DNA of 64,000 nucleotides from Streptomyces lienomycini. GTDB lineage: Bacteria; Actinomycetota; Actinomycetes; Streptomycetales; Streptomycetaceae. Location of the stretch: the NCBI RefSeq assembly GCF_027947595.1, contig NZ_CP116257.1:5022001-5086000 (forward strand), in the 5' to 3' direction. Below the pieces are notes generated by a model. The model saw only the letters and a program-made list of their open reading frames with translations. It had not been told where the DNA came from and did not search any database. Of this stretch, positions 33,572-42,285 are shown in pieces. Within the stretch, counting starts at the first letter, position 1. Every line of letters begins with the position of its first letter. The position numbers and the translations under genes are program-made.

Positions 33572-34150
33572 TCACGCCCGCGCGGCGGGTCGCGCCCGTA
33601 CGTGCATCCGCTCACCCTGCGGGCCGAAGAGGCTGAGGAACTCGGCCGGCCCCTCCCCCGTCGAGCCGAACCAGTGCGGCACCCGGGTGTCGAACTCGAC
33701 GGCCTCCCCCGCCGACAGCACCACGTCGTGCTCACCGAGCACGAGCCGCAGACGGCCCGAGAGGACGTACAGCCACTCGTACCCCTCGTGACTGCGCGGG
33801 TCCGGCTCCTCCTTGCGCATGGGTTCTCGCACCTTGAACGCCTGGAGCCCGCCCGCCTGGCGGGTGAGCGGCCAGTGGGTGCGGCCGTGGCGGACGATCG
33901 GCTCGGACCGTACCCGGGGGTCGCCGACCGGCGGGGCACCGACCAGCTCGTCCAGCGGCACCTGGTGGGCCTGGGCGATCGGCAGCAGCAGTTCGAGGCT
34001 CGGCTTGCGCAGCCCCGACTCCAGCCGCGACAGGGTGCTCACCGATATGCCGGTCGCCTCGGACAGGGCGGCCAGCGTCACCTCGCGCTCCTTGCGGAGC
34101 TGACGGAGCCTGGGGCCGACACCGGCGAGAACATCGTCTGCAGTCGTCAT
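33572..34150 (-). CDS. XRE-family regulator with C-terminal cupin domain
   Basis: 192 residues. Residues about 12-68 are an XRE helix-turn-helix (LRQLRKEREVTLAALSEATGISVSTLSRLESGLRKPSLELLLPIA). Residues about 110-185 are a cupin_2 domain (GYEWLYVLSGRLRLVLGEHDVVLSAGEAVEFDTRVPHWFGS) that could bind a metal or small ligand. ATG 34150 lies 7 bp after a -10 box, so it is probably leaderless. It is divergent from the thioredoxin-reductase-like gene, with promoters between, and is the likely regulator of that gene. Confidence 0.88.
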   Translation of the reverse strand: MTTADDVLAGVGPRLRQLRKEREVTLAALSEATGISVSTLSRLESGLRKPSLELLLPIAQAHQVPLDELVGAPPVGDPRVRSEPIVRHGRTHWPLTRQAGGLQAFKVREPMRKEEPDPRSHEGYEWLYVLSGRLRLVLGEHDVVLSAGEAVEFDTRVPHWFGSTGEGPAEFLSLFGPQGERMHVRARPAARA

Positions 34151-34156
34151 GCGCTT

Positions 34157-34185
34157 ATTGCAGAACCGGCAAATACGTTTGTCAA
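34157..34185 (-). promoter_or_regulatory. Leaderless promoter of the XRE-cupin gene (TTGACA-N17-TGCAAT)
   Basis: On the minus strand, -35 TTGACA (34185-34180) and -10 TGCAAT (34162-34157) with a 17-bp spacer. The start point falls on the ATG at 34150. TATTGC and GCAAATA form an imperfect dyad over the spacer, a candidate autoregulatory site. Confidence 0.6.
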
Positions 34186-34226
34186 TCCCGGGGCTCCGAG
34201 CGACCTTCTACGTGGAGGTGGTCACC

Positions 34227-35216
34227 ATGACCCAGCACACGGACCCGAAGAACACGGACCCGAAGAACGCCGAGGACCGGCAGGAGCGGTCCGGCGAGTA
34301 CGACGTGATCGTCGTCGGCGGCGGTGCGGCCGGACTCTCGGCGGCGCTGGTCCTGGGCCGCGCACGACTGCGCACCCTGGTCGTCGACGCCGGTGAGCCG
34401 CGCAACGCGCCCTCGGACCACATGCAGGGCTACCTGACCCGGGACGGCATGTCCCCCGCCGAGTTCCTGGCGCTCGGCCGGGAGGAGATCGCGCGCTACG
34501 GCGTGGAGCTGGTCCGCGACCGTGCGGTGGACGTGTCCCGGGGCGAGGACTTCGCGGTGGAGCTGGCCGGCGGGGACACGGTGCGCGCCCGCCGGCTGAT
34601 CGTCACGACCGGGCTCAGGGACGAGCTGCCCGCCGTGCCCGGGGTCGCCGAGCGGTTCGGCCGGGACGTGCTGCACTGCCCGTTCTGCCACGGCTGGGAG
34701 GTCCGCGACGAGCGCTTCGGCGTCCTGGCCACCAGTCCGCTCAGCGTGCACCAGGCGCTGATGGTGACCGGCTGGTCCGACGACGTGACGCTGTTCCTGC
34801 ACACGGTCGCCGAACGGGAGCTGTCGGACGACGACCTGCGGCGCCTCGCCGCGGCCGGCGTCAAGGTGGTGCCGGGCGAGGTCGCCGCCCTGCGGGTCGA
34901 GGACGACCGGCTGACCGGGGTCCGGCTGGCGGACGGCACGGCACACGAACGCACGGTGATGTTCGTCGCCCCCGCGGCGGTCCCGCAGACCGGCCTGATG
35001 GAGCGGCTGGGGGCGGAGCTGCGGGAGACGCCGTTCGGTGCCTATCCCGTGGTGGACCCGACGGGCCGGACCACCGTGCCGGGCGTGTGGACCGCCGGCA
35101 ACGCGATGGGCTTCGCCGAGCAGGTCGTCCACGCGGCCAGCGGCGGCTACCGCGCGGCGGCGGCGATCGTGGGCGACCTGATCATGTCGGACCTGGACGC
35201 GGCCCTCGCGGAGTGA
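34227..35216 (+). CDS. Thioredoxin-reductase-like FAD/NAD(P) oxidoreductase
   Basis: 329 residues from ATG 34227 with GGAGGTGG at 34214-34221. It has an N-terminal FAD Rossmann motif (YDVIVVGGGAAGLSAAL), a redox pair CPFC (Cys151/Cys154, in LHCPFCHGWEV) in the position of the thioredoxin reductase active site, and a C-terminal FAD-binding segment TVPGVWTAGNAMGFAEQVVHAASGGYRAA. The NADPH-binding GxGxxA motif is atypical (GVLATSPLSVHQAL), a feature of the low-molecular-weight variants found as disulfide oxidases or flavin-only reductases. It probably reduces or forms disulfides on a dedicated partner. It is divergent from the XRE-cupin regulator. Confidence 0.87.
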   Translation: MTQHTDPKNTDPKNAEDRQERSGEYDVIVVGGGAAGLSAALVLGRARLRTLVVDAGEPRNAPSDHMQGYLTRDGMSPAEFLALGREEIARYGVELVRDRAVDVSRGEDFAVELAGGDTVRARRLIVTTGLRDELPAVPGVAERFGRDVLHCPFCHGWEVRDERFGVLATSPLSVHQALMVTGWSDDVTLFLHTVAERELSDDDLRRLAAAGVKVVPGEVAALRVEDDRLTGVRLADGTAHERTVMFVAPAAVPQTGLMERLGAELRETPFGAYPVVDPTGRTTVPGVWTAGNAMGFAEQVVHAASGGYRAAAAIVGDLIMSDLDAALAE

Positions 35217-35361
35217 GGGCACCCCGCCGGGGCCCCTCCCTCGTCCGACCCCGTCCGAGCCCGGTCGGGCGTGCGGAGTGCGGAGCGGGCACCCGGCGAC
35301 AGCGGGACGCCCCGGGGAAGATCCCGGCGTCAGCGGCAACAGGCCGGGCGGACCGGTCGGG

Positions 35362-35397
35362 CCGCACGGACCACGGACGCCGCACGGACCACGGACG
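35362..35397 (+). repeat. 18-bp tandem repeat, two copies, ahead of the DNA ligase gene
   Basis: CCGCACGGACCACGGACG at 35362-35379 and 35380-35397, perfect copies with no coding support. The 298-bp gap 35217-35514 otherwise shows no clear feature. Confidence 0.75.
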
Positions 35398-35514
35398 CCG
35401 CGCGGCCCGGCGGACCGCGCCGACCGACGCACCCGCCCCCCTCGGGCCTCCCCCGTCCGGGAGCCGGACCCCCGCGGGGGTGTAGGCCCGCCCTCTCCGG
35501 TGCACCCTGACTTC

Positions 35515-37053
35515 ATGCTGCTTGCCCGGTTGGCCCAGGTGTCCCGGGAGGTCGCCGAGACGTCGGCGCGGTCCCGGAAGACCGTCCTGCTCGCGGAGCT
35601 GTTCCGCGAGGCGGAGGCGGAGGACGTGCCGGTCGTCATCCCGTACCTGGCGGGGCGCCTCCCGCAGGGCCGGATCGGCGTCGGCTGGAAGGTGCTGGGC
35701 CGCCGCGTCCCGCCCGCCGGGGCGCCGACCCTGACCGTGCGCGACGTGGACGCCCGGCTCACCCGGCTCGGGGCGGTGTCGGGCGCCGGTTCGCAGGCCG
35801 AGCGGGCCCGGCTGGTCGGGGAGCTGATGGGCGCCGCCACGGAGGACGAGCAGCGCTTCCTGGTCGGGCTGCTCACCGGCGAGGTCCGGCAGGGCGCCCT
35901 GGACGCGGCCGCCGTCGAGGGCCTGGCCGCGGCGACAAACGCTCCCCCGGCCGACGTACGGCGCGCGGTGATGCTCGCGGGGTCGCTCCAGGCGGTGGCC
36001 GAGGCCCTGCTGGCGGACGGGCCCGGTGCCCTGGACCGGTTCCGGCTCACCGTCGGCCGACCGGTGCTGCCGATGCTGGCGCACAGCGCGTCCTCGGTCG
36101 CCGAGGCGGTCGGCAGGCTGGGCGCGGCGGCCGTGGAGGAGAAGCTGGACGGCATCCGCGTCCAGGTCCACCGGGACGGCGGCACCGTACGGGTCCACAC
36201 CCGCACCCTGGACGACATCACCGCCCGGCTGCCCGAGGTCACCGACGCGGCCCTGGCGCTGCCCGGTGAGCGGTTCATCCTGGACGGCGAGGCGATCTCC
36301 CTCGACGCGAGCGGACGCCCCCGCTCCTTCCAGGAGACCGCCGGGCGGGTCGGCTCCCGTACGGACGTCGCCACGGCCGCGCGGGCGCTGCCCGTCTCCG
36401 TGGTGTTCTTCGACGCGCTGTCCGTCGACGGCCGCGACCTGCTCGACCTGCCGCTGACCGAGCGGCACGCGGAGCTGGCCCGGCTGGTTCCCGAACCCCT
36501 GCGGGTGCGGCGCACGCTGGTGCGGGGCCCCGAGGAGACCGGGGTCGCGGAGGAGTTCCTCGAGGAGACACTGGCGCGCGGGCACGAGGGCGTCGTCGTC
36601 AAGGGGCTGGACGCCGCCTACAGCGCCGGTCGGCGCGGCGCGTCCTGGCTGAAGGTGAAGCCCGTCCACACGCTCGACCTGGTGGTGCTGGCCGCCGAGT
36701 GGGGCCACGGCCGTCGCACCGGCAAGCTCTCCAACCTCCACCTGGGCGCCCGCACCGCCGACGGCTCCTTCGCGATGCTCGGCAAGACCTTCAAGGGCAT
36801 GACCGACGCGCTGCTGGCCTGGCAGACCGAGCGCCTGGGGGAACTGGCGGTCGAGGAGCACGGCTGGGGTGTGACCGTACGGCCCGAACTGGTCGTGGAG
36901 ATCGCCTACGACGGCCTCCAGCGCTCCACCCGCTACCCGGCCGGCGTCACCCTCCGCTTCGCCCGGGTGATCCGCTACCGCGAGGACAAGCGTCCCGAGG
37001 ACGCGGACACCGTGGAGACCCTGCTCGCCGCCCACCCCGGCGTGTCCCCGTGA
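35515..37053 (+). CDS. lig: ATP-dependent DNA ligase (LigB/Lig C-like archaeal type)
   Basis: 512 residues, the length of the S. coelicolor ATP-dependent ligase Lig. An N-terminal DNA-binding domain leads to the nucleotidyltransferase motif I EKLDGIRVQVHR with catalytic Lys210, motif III-like FFDALSVDGRDLL, motif IV EGVVVKGLDAAYSAGRRGASWLKVK, and the C-terminal OB domain. It joins DNA nicks using ATP and is additional to the NAD-dependent replicative ligase, so a repair role is likely. The open frame runs 237 bp further upstream but is low-complexity Pro/Gly/Arg without support. ATG 35515 has no strong ribosome site. It overlaps the Nudix gene by GTGA. Confidence 0.93.
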   Translation: MLLARLAQVSREVAETSARSRKTVLLAELFREAEAEDVPVVIPYLAGRLPQGRIGVGWKVLGRRVPPAGAPTLTVRDVDARLTRLGAVSGAGSQAERARLVGELMGAATEDEQRFLVGLLTGEVRQGALDAAAVEGLAAATNAPPADVRRAVMLAGSLQAVAEALLADGPGALDRFRLTVGRPVLPMLAHSASSVAEAVGRLGAAAVEEKLDGIRVQVHRDGGTVRVHTRTLDDITARLPEVTDAALALPGERFILDGEAISLDASGRPRSFQETAGRVGSRTDVATAARALPVSVVFFDALSVDGRDLLDLPLTERHAELARLVPEPLRVRRTLVRGPEETGVAEEFLEETLARGHEGVVVKGLDAAYSAGRRGASWLKVKPVHTLDLVVLAAEWGHGRRTGKLSNLHLGARTADGSFAMLGKTFKGMTDALLAWQTERLGELAVEEHGWGVTVRPELVVEIAYDGLQRSTRYPAGVTLRFARVIRYREDKRPEDADTVETLLAAHPGVSP

Positions 37054-37511
37054 AGCGCAGCGCGGGTCTGCTGCTGCACCGGCGCGGTCCCGCCCGGGAG
37101 CTCCAGGTCCTCCTCGGTCACATGGGCGGCCCCTTCCACACGCGGCGCGACGCGGGGGCGTGGACCGTCCCCAAGGGCGAGTACGGGCCGACGGAACCGG
37201 CGTGGGAGGCGGCCCGGCGGGAGTTCGAGGAGGAGCTGGGGCTGCCGCCGCCCGGGGGCGAGGCCGTCGCGCTGGGCGAGGTGCGGCAGGCGGGCGGGAA
37301 GGTCGTCACGGTCTGGGCCGTCGAGGCGGACCTCGATCCGGCGACGGTCGTCCCGGGCACCTTCCGGATGGAGTGGCCGCCGAGGTCGGGGCGGACCGAG
37401 GAGTTCCCCGAGCTGGACCGGGTGGCGTGGTTCGAGCTGGACCGCGCCCGGGGGGTGATCGTGAAGGCGCAGGCCGCGTTTCTCGACCGCCTGGCTGAGC
37501 ACTCGCACTGA
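37050..37511 (+). CDS. Nudix hydrolase
   Basis: 153 residues; GTG 37050 overlaps the ligase stop (GTGA). The Nudix box GEYGPTEPAWEAARREFEEELGL fits Gx5Ex7REUxEExGU completely and binds the catalytic magnesium. KRSAGLLLHRRGPARELQVLLGHMGGPF is the usual first strand of the NTP-pyrophosphatase type. It removes a nucleoside diphosphate-linked moiety; the substrate is unknown. Coupling to an ATP-dependent ligase suggests repair or nucleotide-pool cleaning. A 95-bp gap separates it from the next gene. Confidence 0.9.
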   Translation: MKRSAGLLLHRRGPARELQVLLGHMGGPFHTRRDAGAWTVPKGEYGPTEPAWEAARREFEEELGLPPPGGEAVALGEVRQAGGKVVTVWAVEADLDPATVVPGTFRMEWPPRSGRTEEFPELDRVAWFELDRARGVIVKAQAAFLDRLAEHSH

Positions 37512-37606
37512 CGAGACGCCACGAGGAACGAGGCGACCGGTCGCGTTGCGGCACCCCACGCCGCGCGCCAAGGTCGAAGCACGCTTGCGCACCCAGGAGG
37601 TCGGCC

Positions 37607-38992
37607 ATGCCCATCGCGACGGTGAACCCGGCGAACGGCGAGACGCTGAGGACGTACGAGCCCATGGGCGAGGAGGAGATCGAGCGCCGGCTCGAACTGG
37701 CGGAGGCCACCTTCCGCACCTACCGGACCACCGGCTTCTACGAGCGGGCCGGGCTGATGCGCCGGGCCGCGGATCTTCTGGAGGCCGACCAGAAGGAGAT
37801 CGGCCGGGTCATCACCACGGAGATGGGCAAGCCGGTCAAGCAGGCCCGCGCGGAGGCGGCCAAGTGCGCCAAGGCGATGCGCTGGTACGCCGACCACGCG
37901 GCGGAGCTGCTGGCCGACGAGGAGCCCGCGGACGCCGACGTGAAGGACTCCGGCGCCTCCCGGGCCCTGGTCCGCTACCGGCCGCTCGGCCCGGTGCTCG
38001 CGGTGATGCCGTGGAACTTCCCGCTCTGGCAGGTGATCCGCTTCGCCGCGCCCGCGCTGATGGCGGGCAACGTCGGGCTGCTGAAGCACGCCTCGAACGT
38101 GCCGCAGACCGCCCTGTATCTGGAGGACCTGTTCCACCGGGCGGGCTTCCCGGAGGGCTGCTTCCAGACCCTGCTCATCGGTTCCGCCCAGGTCGACGAC
38201 GTCCTGCGCGACGAGCGGGTGCGGGCCGCCACCCTCACCGGCAGCGAGCCCGCGGGCCGCGCGGTGGCCTCCACCGCCGGGGAGATGATCAAGAAGACGG
38301 TGCTCGAGCTGGGCGGCAGCGACCCGTTCGTCGTCATGCCGTCCGCCGACGTGGACCGCGCCGCCGAGGTGGCGGTGACCGCGCGTACGCAGAACGCCGG
38401 GCAGTCGTGCATCGCCGCCAAGCGGTTCATCGTGCACACGGACGTGTACGACGCCTTCGCCGAGCGCTTCGCCGAGGGCATGAGGGCGCTGACGGTCGGC
38501 GACCCCATGGAGGAGGCGACCGACGTCGGCCCGCTCTCCAGTGAGCAGGGCCTGAACGACGTGGTGGAGCTGGTCGACGACGCCGTGCGCGGCGGCGCGA
38601 CGGTGCTGTGCGGCGGCGAACGCCCCGACGGGCCCGGCTGGTACTACCCGCCGACCGTCCTGGCGGGGATCACCCGGGAGATGCGCATCCACCGCGAGGA
38701 GGCCTTCGGCCCGGTCGCCACCCTGTACCGGGCGGCCGACCTGGACGAGGCGGTGCTGATCGCCAACGACACGGACTTCGGGCTCAGTTCCAACGTGTGG
38801 ACGCGCGACGACGCCGACGTGGACCGCTTCGTACGGGACCTGGAGGCGGGCGGCGTGTACGTCAACGGGATGACGGCGTCCCATCCGGCGTTCCCGTTCG
38901 GCGGGGTCAAGCGGTCGGGCTACGGCCGTGAGCTGTCCGGGCACGGAATCCGGGAGTTCTGCAACATCACCACCGTATGGCACGGAGCGTGA
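37607..38992 (+). CDS. gabD: NADP-dependent succinate-semialdehyde dehydrogenase
   Basis: 461 residues, full-length aldehyde dehydrogenase of the shorter GabD1/SSADH branch. The base is Glu234 in LELGGSDPF and the nucleophile Cys268 in NAGQSCIAAKR. VMPWNFPLWQVIRFAAPALMAGN is the cofactor motif. It converts succinate semialdehyde to succinate in GABA and related degradation. ATG 37607 has AGGAGG well placed. No amine transaminase is adjacent; a small DUF6213 gene follows. Specificity for succinate semialdehyde over other aldehydes is from family resemblance. Confidence 0.85.
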   Translation: MPIATVNPANGETLRTYEPMGEEEIERRLELAEATFRTYRTTGFYERAGLMRRAADLLEADQKEIGRVITTEMGKPVKQARAEAAKCAKAMRWYADHAAELLADEEPADADVKDSGASRALVRYRPLGPVLAVMPWNFPLWQVIRFAAPALMAGNVGLLKHASNVPQTALYLEDLFHRAGFPEGCFQTLLIGSAQVDDVLRDERVRAATLTGSEPAGRAVASTAGEMIKKTVLELGGSDPFVVMPSADVDRAAEVAVTARTQNAGQSCIAAKRFIVHTDVYDAFAERFAEGMRALTVGDPMEEATDVGPLSSEQGLNDVVELVDDAVRGGATVLCGGERPDGPGWYYPPTVLAGITREMRIHREEAFGPVATLYRAADLDEAVLIANDTDFGLSSNVWTRDDADVDRFVRDLEAGGVYVNGMTASHPAFPFGGVKRSGYGRELSGHGIREFCNITTVWHGA

Positions 38993-39017
38993 GCCTTCCG
39001 CGACTACGATCCCCCCT

Positions 39018-39257
39018 GTGAACCGCGAAGTGACCCTGCCTCTGATCGTCGACGACCGCGGCACGCTCCAGGTCGCCGCGTCCGACGTGAGCAAGCTGCT
39101 GCGCACGGTGGGCGGGCGGTGGCTGCGGCTGGTGGAGACCGGCGAGGAGAGCCTGGACGAGGACACCGTCGCGGCCCTCACCATCGAGCTGGCCAAGCTG
39201 GCCGACCGGATCGACGTGGCCTGCATCGCCCACAGCAGCGGCCCCTCCTCCTCCTGA
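39018..39257 (+). CDS. DUF6213-like small protein
   Basis: 79 residues, cytoplasmic. GTG 39018 lies about 7 bp after a possible -10 TACGAT (39005-39010), so it may be leaderless; the longer upstream frame overlaps the semialdehyde dehydrogenase and is not needed. The start NREVTLPLIVDDRGTLQVAASDVSKLLRTVGGRWLRLVE corresponds to a small family common in Streptomyces (DUF6213). Its function is unknown. Confidence 0.75.
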   Translation: MNREVTLPLIVDDRGTLQVAASDVSKLLRTVGGRWLRLVETGEESLDEDTVAALTIELAKLADRIDVACIAHSSGPSSS

Positions 39258-39326
39258 CGCCCCGGCCGCGGGCCGACGCCTCGCCCCGGGCCGGCGCGTT
39301 CCCCGAGACGGAGTAACCCGGCGAGA

Positions 39327-39349
39327 GATCACCGCTTCGGTGGGTGATC
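39327..39349. promoter_or_regulatory. Inverted repeat GATCACC-N9-GGTGATC upstream of rppA
   Basis: A perfect 7-bp dyad with a 9-nt centre, 83-105 bp before the rppA ATG. It could be an operator or the terminator of the DUF6213 gene. No T-run follows, which favours a binding site. Confidence 0.5.
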
Positions 39350-39431
39350 GTGGATGGGCACCCCCGTAAAGGTGCACCACTTTCCGGTCGGGGGGCGTCA
39401 GCCTTCCGCGAGGCGAAAGCAGGCACGGTTC

Positions 39432-40544
39432 ATGGCGACTTTGTGCAGACCCTCGGTGTCCGTCCCGGAGCACGTGATCACGATGGAGGAGACGCTGGAG
39501 CTGGCGCGCAGACGCCACACCGACCATCCTCAACTGCCGCTCGCGCTCCGGCTGATAGAGAACACCGGGGTCCGCACCCGGCACATCGTGCAGCCCATCG
39601 AGGAGACGCTGAAGCACCCCGGTTTCGAGGACCGCAACAAGGTCTACGAGCGGGAGGCGAAGTCCCGTGTCCCGGCCGTGATCCAGCGGGCCCTGGACGA
39701 CGCGGAGCTGCTCCCCACCGACATCGACGTGATCATCTACGTGTCGTGCACGGGTTTCATGATGCCCTCCCTGACGGCCTGGCTGATCAACGCGATGGGC
39801 TTCGACAGCACCACGCGGCAGATACCCATCGCCCAGCTGGGCTGCGCGGCCGGCGGCGCGGCGATCAACCGCGCCCACGACTTCTGCACCGCGTATCCCG
39901 AGGCCAACGCGCTGATCGTGGCCTGCGAGTTCTGCTCGCTGTGCTACCAGCCCACCGACCTCGGTGTGGGGTCCCTGCTCTGCAACGGCCTGTTCGGCGA
40001 CGGCATCGCCGCCGCGGTGGTCCGCGGACAGGGCGGCACCGGCATCGGCCTGGAGCGCAACGGCTCGTACCTGATCCCCAAGACCGAGGACTGGATCATG
40101 TACGACGTGAAGGCGACCGGTTTCCACTTCCTGCTGGACAAGCGGGTCCCCGCCACCATGGAACCGCTGGCCCCGGCGCTCAAGCAGCTGGCGGGGGAAC
40201 ACGGTTGGGACGCCTCCGACCTGGACTTCTACATCGTGCACGCGGGCGGCCCCCGGATCCTGGACGACCTCAGCACCTTCCTGCGGGTCGACCCGCACGC
40301 CTTCCGGTTCAGCCGGGCCACGCTCACCGAGTACGGCAACATCGCCAGCGCCGTCGTCCTGGACGCGCTGCGCCGCCTCTTCGACGCGGGCGGCGCCGAG
40401 GAGGGCGCGCGCGGGCTGCTGGCCGGTTTCGGCCCCGGCATCACCGCGGAGATGTCCCTGGGCCGCTGGCAGACCGCGGACACGCGGCAGGACGTACGCC
40501 GGGACATGACGCGGGCCCTGCGACAGAGTGTGAGGCAGAGGTGA
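39432..40544 (+). CDS. rppA: Type III polyketide synthase, 1,3,6,8-tetrahydroxynaphthalene synthase
   Basis: 370 residues. ATG 39432 gives the standard N-terminus (ATLCRPSVSVPEHVITMEETLELA). The catalytic cysteine is Cys138 in QLGCAAGGAAINRAHDF, the exact RppA position; the His and Asn of the triad are in YIVHAGGPRILDD and ATLTEYGNIASAVV. It condenses five malonyl-CoA units to 1,3,6,8-tetrahydroxynaphthalene. It shares a GTGA overlap with the P450, and the P450 with the cupin: the rppA operon known from S. coelicolor, S. griseus and S. antibioticus. The products are flaviolin-derived pigments or melanin. The start has no strong ribosome site. Confidence 0.95.
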   Translation: MATLCRPSVSVPEHVITMEETLELARRRHTDHPQLPLALRLIENTGVRTRHIVQPIEETLKHPGFEDRNKVYEREAKSRVPAVIQRALDDAELLPTDIDVIIYVSCTGFMMPSLTAWLINAMGFDSTTRQIPIAQLGCAAGGAAINRAHDFCTAYPEANALIVACEFCSLCYQPTDLGVGSLLCNGLFGDGIAAAVVRGQGGTGIGLERNGSYLIPKTEDWIMYDVKATGFHFLLDKRVPATMEPLAPALKQLAGEHGWDASDLDFYIVHAGGPRILDDLSTFLRVDPHAFRFSRATLTEYGNIASAVVLDALRRLFDAGGAEEGARGLLAGFGPGITAEMSLGRWQTADTRQDVRRDMTRALRQSVRQR

Positions 40545-41755
40545 GCGAGGAGACCGTCCCCGAGACCGCGCCGCCCATCCGGGACTGGCCGGCCGTCGAC
40601 CTGCCCGGCAGCGACTTCGACCCGGTGCTGACCGAGTTGATGCGCGAGGGCCCCGTCACCCGGATCTCACTGCCCAACGGCGAGGGCTGGGCCTGGCTGG
40701 TGACCCGCCACGACGACGTCCGCCTGGTCACCAACGACCCCCGGTTCGGCCGCGAGGCCGTCATGGACCGGCAGGTCACCCGGCTCGCCCCGCACTTCAT
40801 CCCGGCCCGCGGCGCGGTCGGCTTCCTGGACCCGCCCGACCACACCCGGCTGCGCCGCTCGGTGGCCGCGGCCTTCACCGCGCGCGGCGTGGAGCGGGTG
40901 CGCGAGCGGTCCCGCGGGATGCTCGACGAACTGGTCGACGCCATGCTGAGGGCCGGTCCGCCCGCCGACCTCACCGAGGCCGTGCTGAGCCCGTTCCCCA
41001 TCGCGGTGATCTGCGAGCTGATGGGTGTGCCGGCCGCCGACCGGCACGCCATGCACACCTGGACGCAGCTGATCCTGTCCTCCTCGCACGGCGCCGAGGT
41101 CAGCGAGCGGGCCAAGAACGAGATGAACGCCTACTTCGCGGATCTCGTCGGGCTCCGGTCGGACAGCACCGGCGAGGACGTCACCTCGCTGCTGGGCGCC
41201 GCCGTGGGGCAGGGCGGGATCACGCTGGAGGAGGCGGTCGGACTGGCGGTCCTGCTGCAGATCGGCGGCGAGGCGGTCACCAACAACAGCGGGCAGATGT
41301 TCCACCTGCTGCTGAGCCGACCGGAACTCGCCGAACGGCTGCGCTCCGAGCCGGAGATCCGCCCCCGGGCCATCGACGAACTGCTGCGCTGGATTCCCCA
41401 TCGCAACGCCGTGGGGCTGTCCCGGATCGCCCTGGAGGACGTGGACGTCAAGGGAGTGCGGATCCGCGCGGGCGACGCGGTCTACGTGTCGTACCTGGCG
41501 GCCAACCGCGACCCCGAGGTCTTCCCCGACCCGGACACGATCGACTTCGGCCGCTCCCCCAACCCGCACGTGTCCTTCGGCTTCGGCCCGCACTACTGCC
41601 CCGGCTCCATGCTGGCCCGGCTGGAGTCGGAGCTGCTCGTCGACGCGGTCCTGGACCGGGTGCCGGGGCTGAAGCTCGCGGTGCGGCCGGAGGACGTGCC
41701 CTTCAGGAAGGGCGCGCTGATCCGCGGGCCAGAGGCCCTGCCGGTGACCTGGTGA
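40541..41755 (+). CDS. Cytochrome P450 of the CYP158A2 type (flaviolin coupling)
   Basis: 404 residues, the length of S. coelicolor CYP158A2. The heme ligand is Cys353 in FGFGPHYCPGSM, and the ExxR pair is in DELLRWIP. In the I-helix IGGEAVTNN the conserved threonine is replaced by Ala245, a peculiarity documented for CYP158A2, where substrate hydroxyls help in oxygen activation. It couples flaviolin molecules oxidatively to dimers and trimers. GTG 40541 overlaps the rppA stop; its own stop overlaps the cupin start (GTGA). Confidence 0.93.
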   Translation: MSEETVPETAPPIRDWPAVDLPGSDFDPVLTELMREGPVTRISLPNGEGWAWLVTRHDDVRLVTNDPRFGREAVMDRQVTRLAPHFIPARGAVGFLDPPDHTRLRRSVAAAFTARGVERVRERSRGMLDELVDAMLRAGPPADLTEAVLSPFPIAVICELMGVPAADRHAMHTWTQLILSSSHGAEVSERAKNEMNAYFADLVGLRSDSTGEDVTSLLGAAVGQGGITLEEAVGLAVLLQIGGEAVTNNSGQMFHLLLSRPELAERLRSEPEIRPRAIDELLRWIPHRNAVGLSRIALEDVDVKGVRIRAGDAVYVSYLAANRDPEVFPDPDTIDFGRSPNPHVSFGFGPHYCPGSMLARLESELLVDAVLDRVPGLKLAVRPEDVPFRKGALIRGPEALPVTW

Positions 41756-42285
41756 GCGGCCTCGTGGCGGCGGCGGAGGGCCTGCTGGTGCCGCCGGGCC
41801 ACGGCCGGGTGGTGCAGGCGCCGGCCCAGCACGTGACCTTCAAGGTGACCGGTTCGCACTCGCGCATGGCGTCCACCTTCGAGGTGATCGTGCCGCCGGG
41901 CTTCGACGTCGGCGCCCATGTGCACGCCCGCAGCGAGGAGCTGTTCTACGTGCTGGAGGGCGAGCTGGACGTGCTCGCCTTCGAGCCGAGGATCCGCACC
42001 CCCGACAACTGGCGGACGTGGCAGTCGCCCTCGGGCAGCCGGGCGGTACGCGCCACCCCGGGCACGGTCGTCGTCGTGCCCCCCGGCTGCCCGCACGCCT
42101 TCGCCAACCCGACGGGCGAGCCGGCCAAGATGTTCTTCCAGGCCAGTCCGCCCCCGGACCACGAGCGCTACTTCGAGGAACTCCTGGAGATCCTCGGCGA
42201 CGGCGGACCGCCGGACCACGAGGCCATCGAGGCCCTGCGGGCGAAGTACGACATCGAGCAGCTCACGCCGCTGCGACACGGTTAG
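41752..42285 (+). CDS. Cupin monooxygenase, MomA-like
   Basis: 177 residues, cupin fold (FEVIVPPGFDVGAHVHARSEELFYVLEGELDVLAF and GTVVVVPPGCPHAFANPTGEPAKMFFQ). Histidines in HVHARSEE and CPHAF are the metal-type ligands of a cupin. Third gene of the rppA operon, overlapping the P450 by GTGA. Homologues such as MomA oxidise tetrahydroxynaphthalene to the quinone flaviolin, which gives the P450 its substrate. It ends tail to tail with the acyl-CoA dehydrogenase (4-bp overlap of stops). Confidence 0.87.
   Translation: MSGLVAAAEGLLVPPGHGRVVQAPAQHVTFKVTGSHSRMASTFEVIVPPGFDVGAHVHARSEELFYVLEGELDVLAFEPRIRTPDNWRTWQSPSGSRAVRATPGTVVVVPPGCPHAFANPTGEPAKMFFQASPPPDHERYFEELLEILGDGGPPDHEAIEALRAKYDIEQLTPLRHG

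Noticed and set aside
35278..35514. Upstream in-frame extension of the DNA ligase
   Set aside because: Low-complexity Pro/Arg/Gly sequence containing an 18-bp tandem repeat, no ribosome site. The start at 35515 gives the length known for this ligase.
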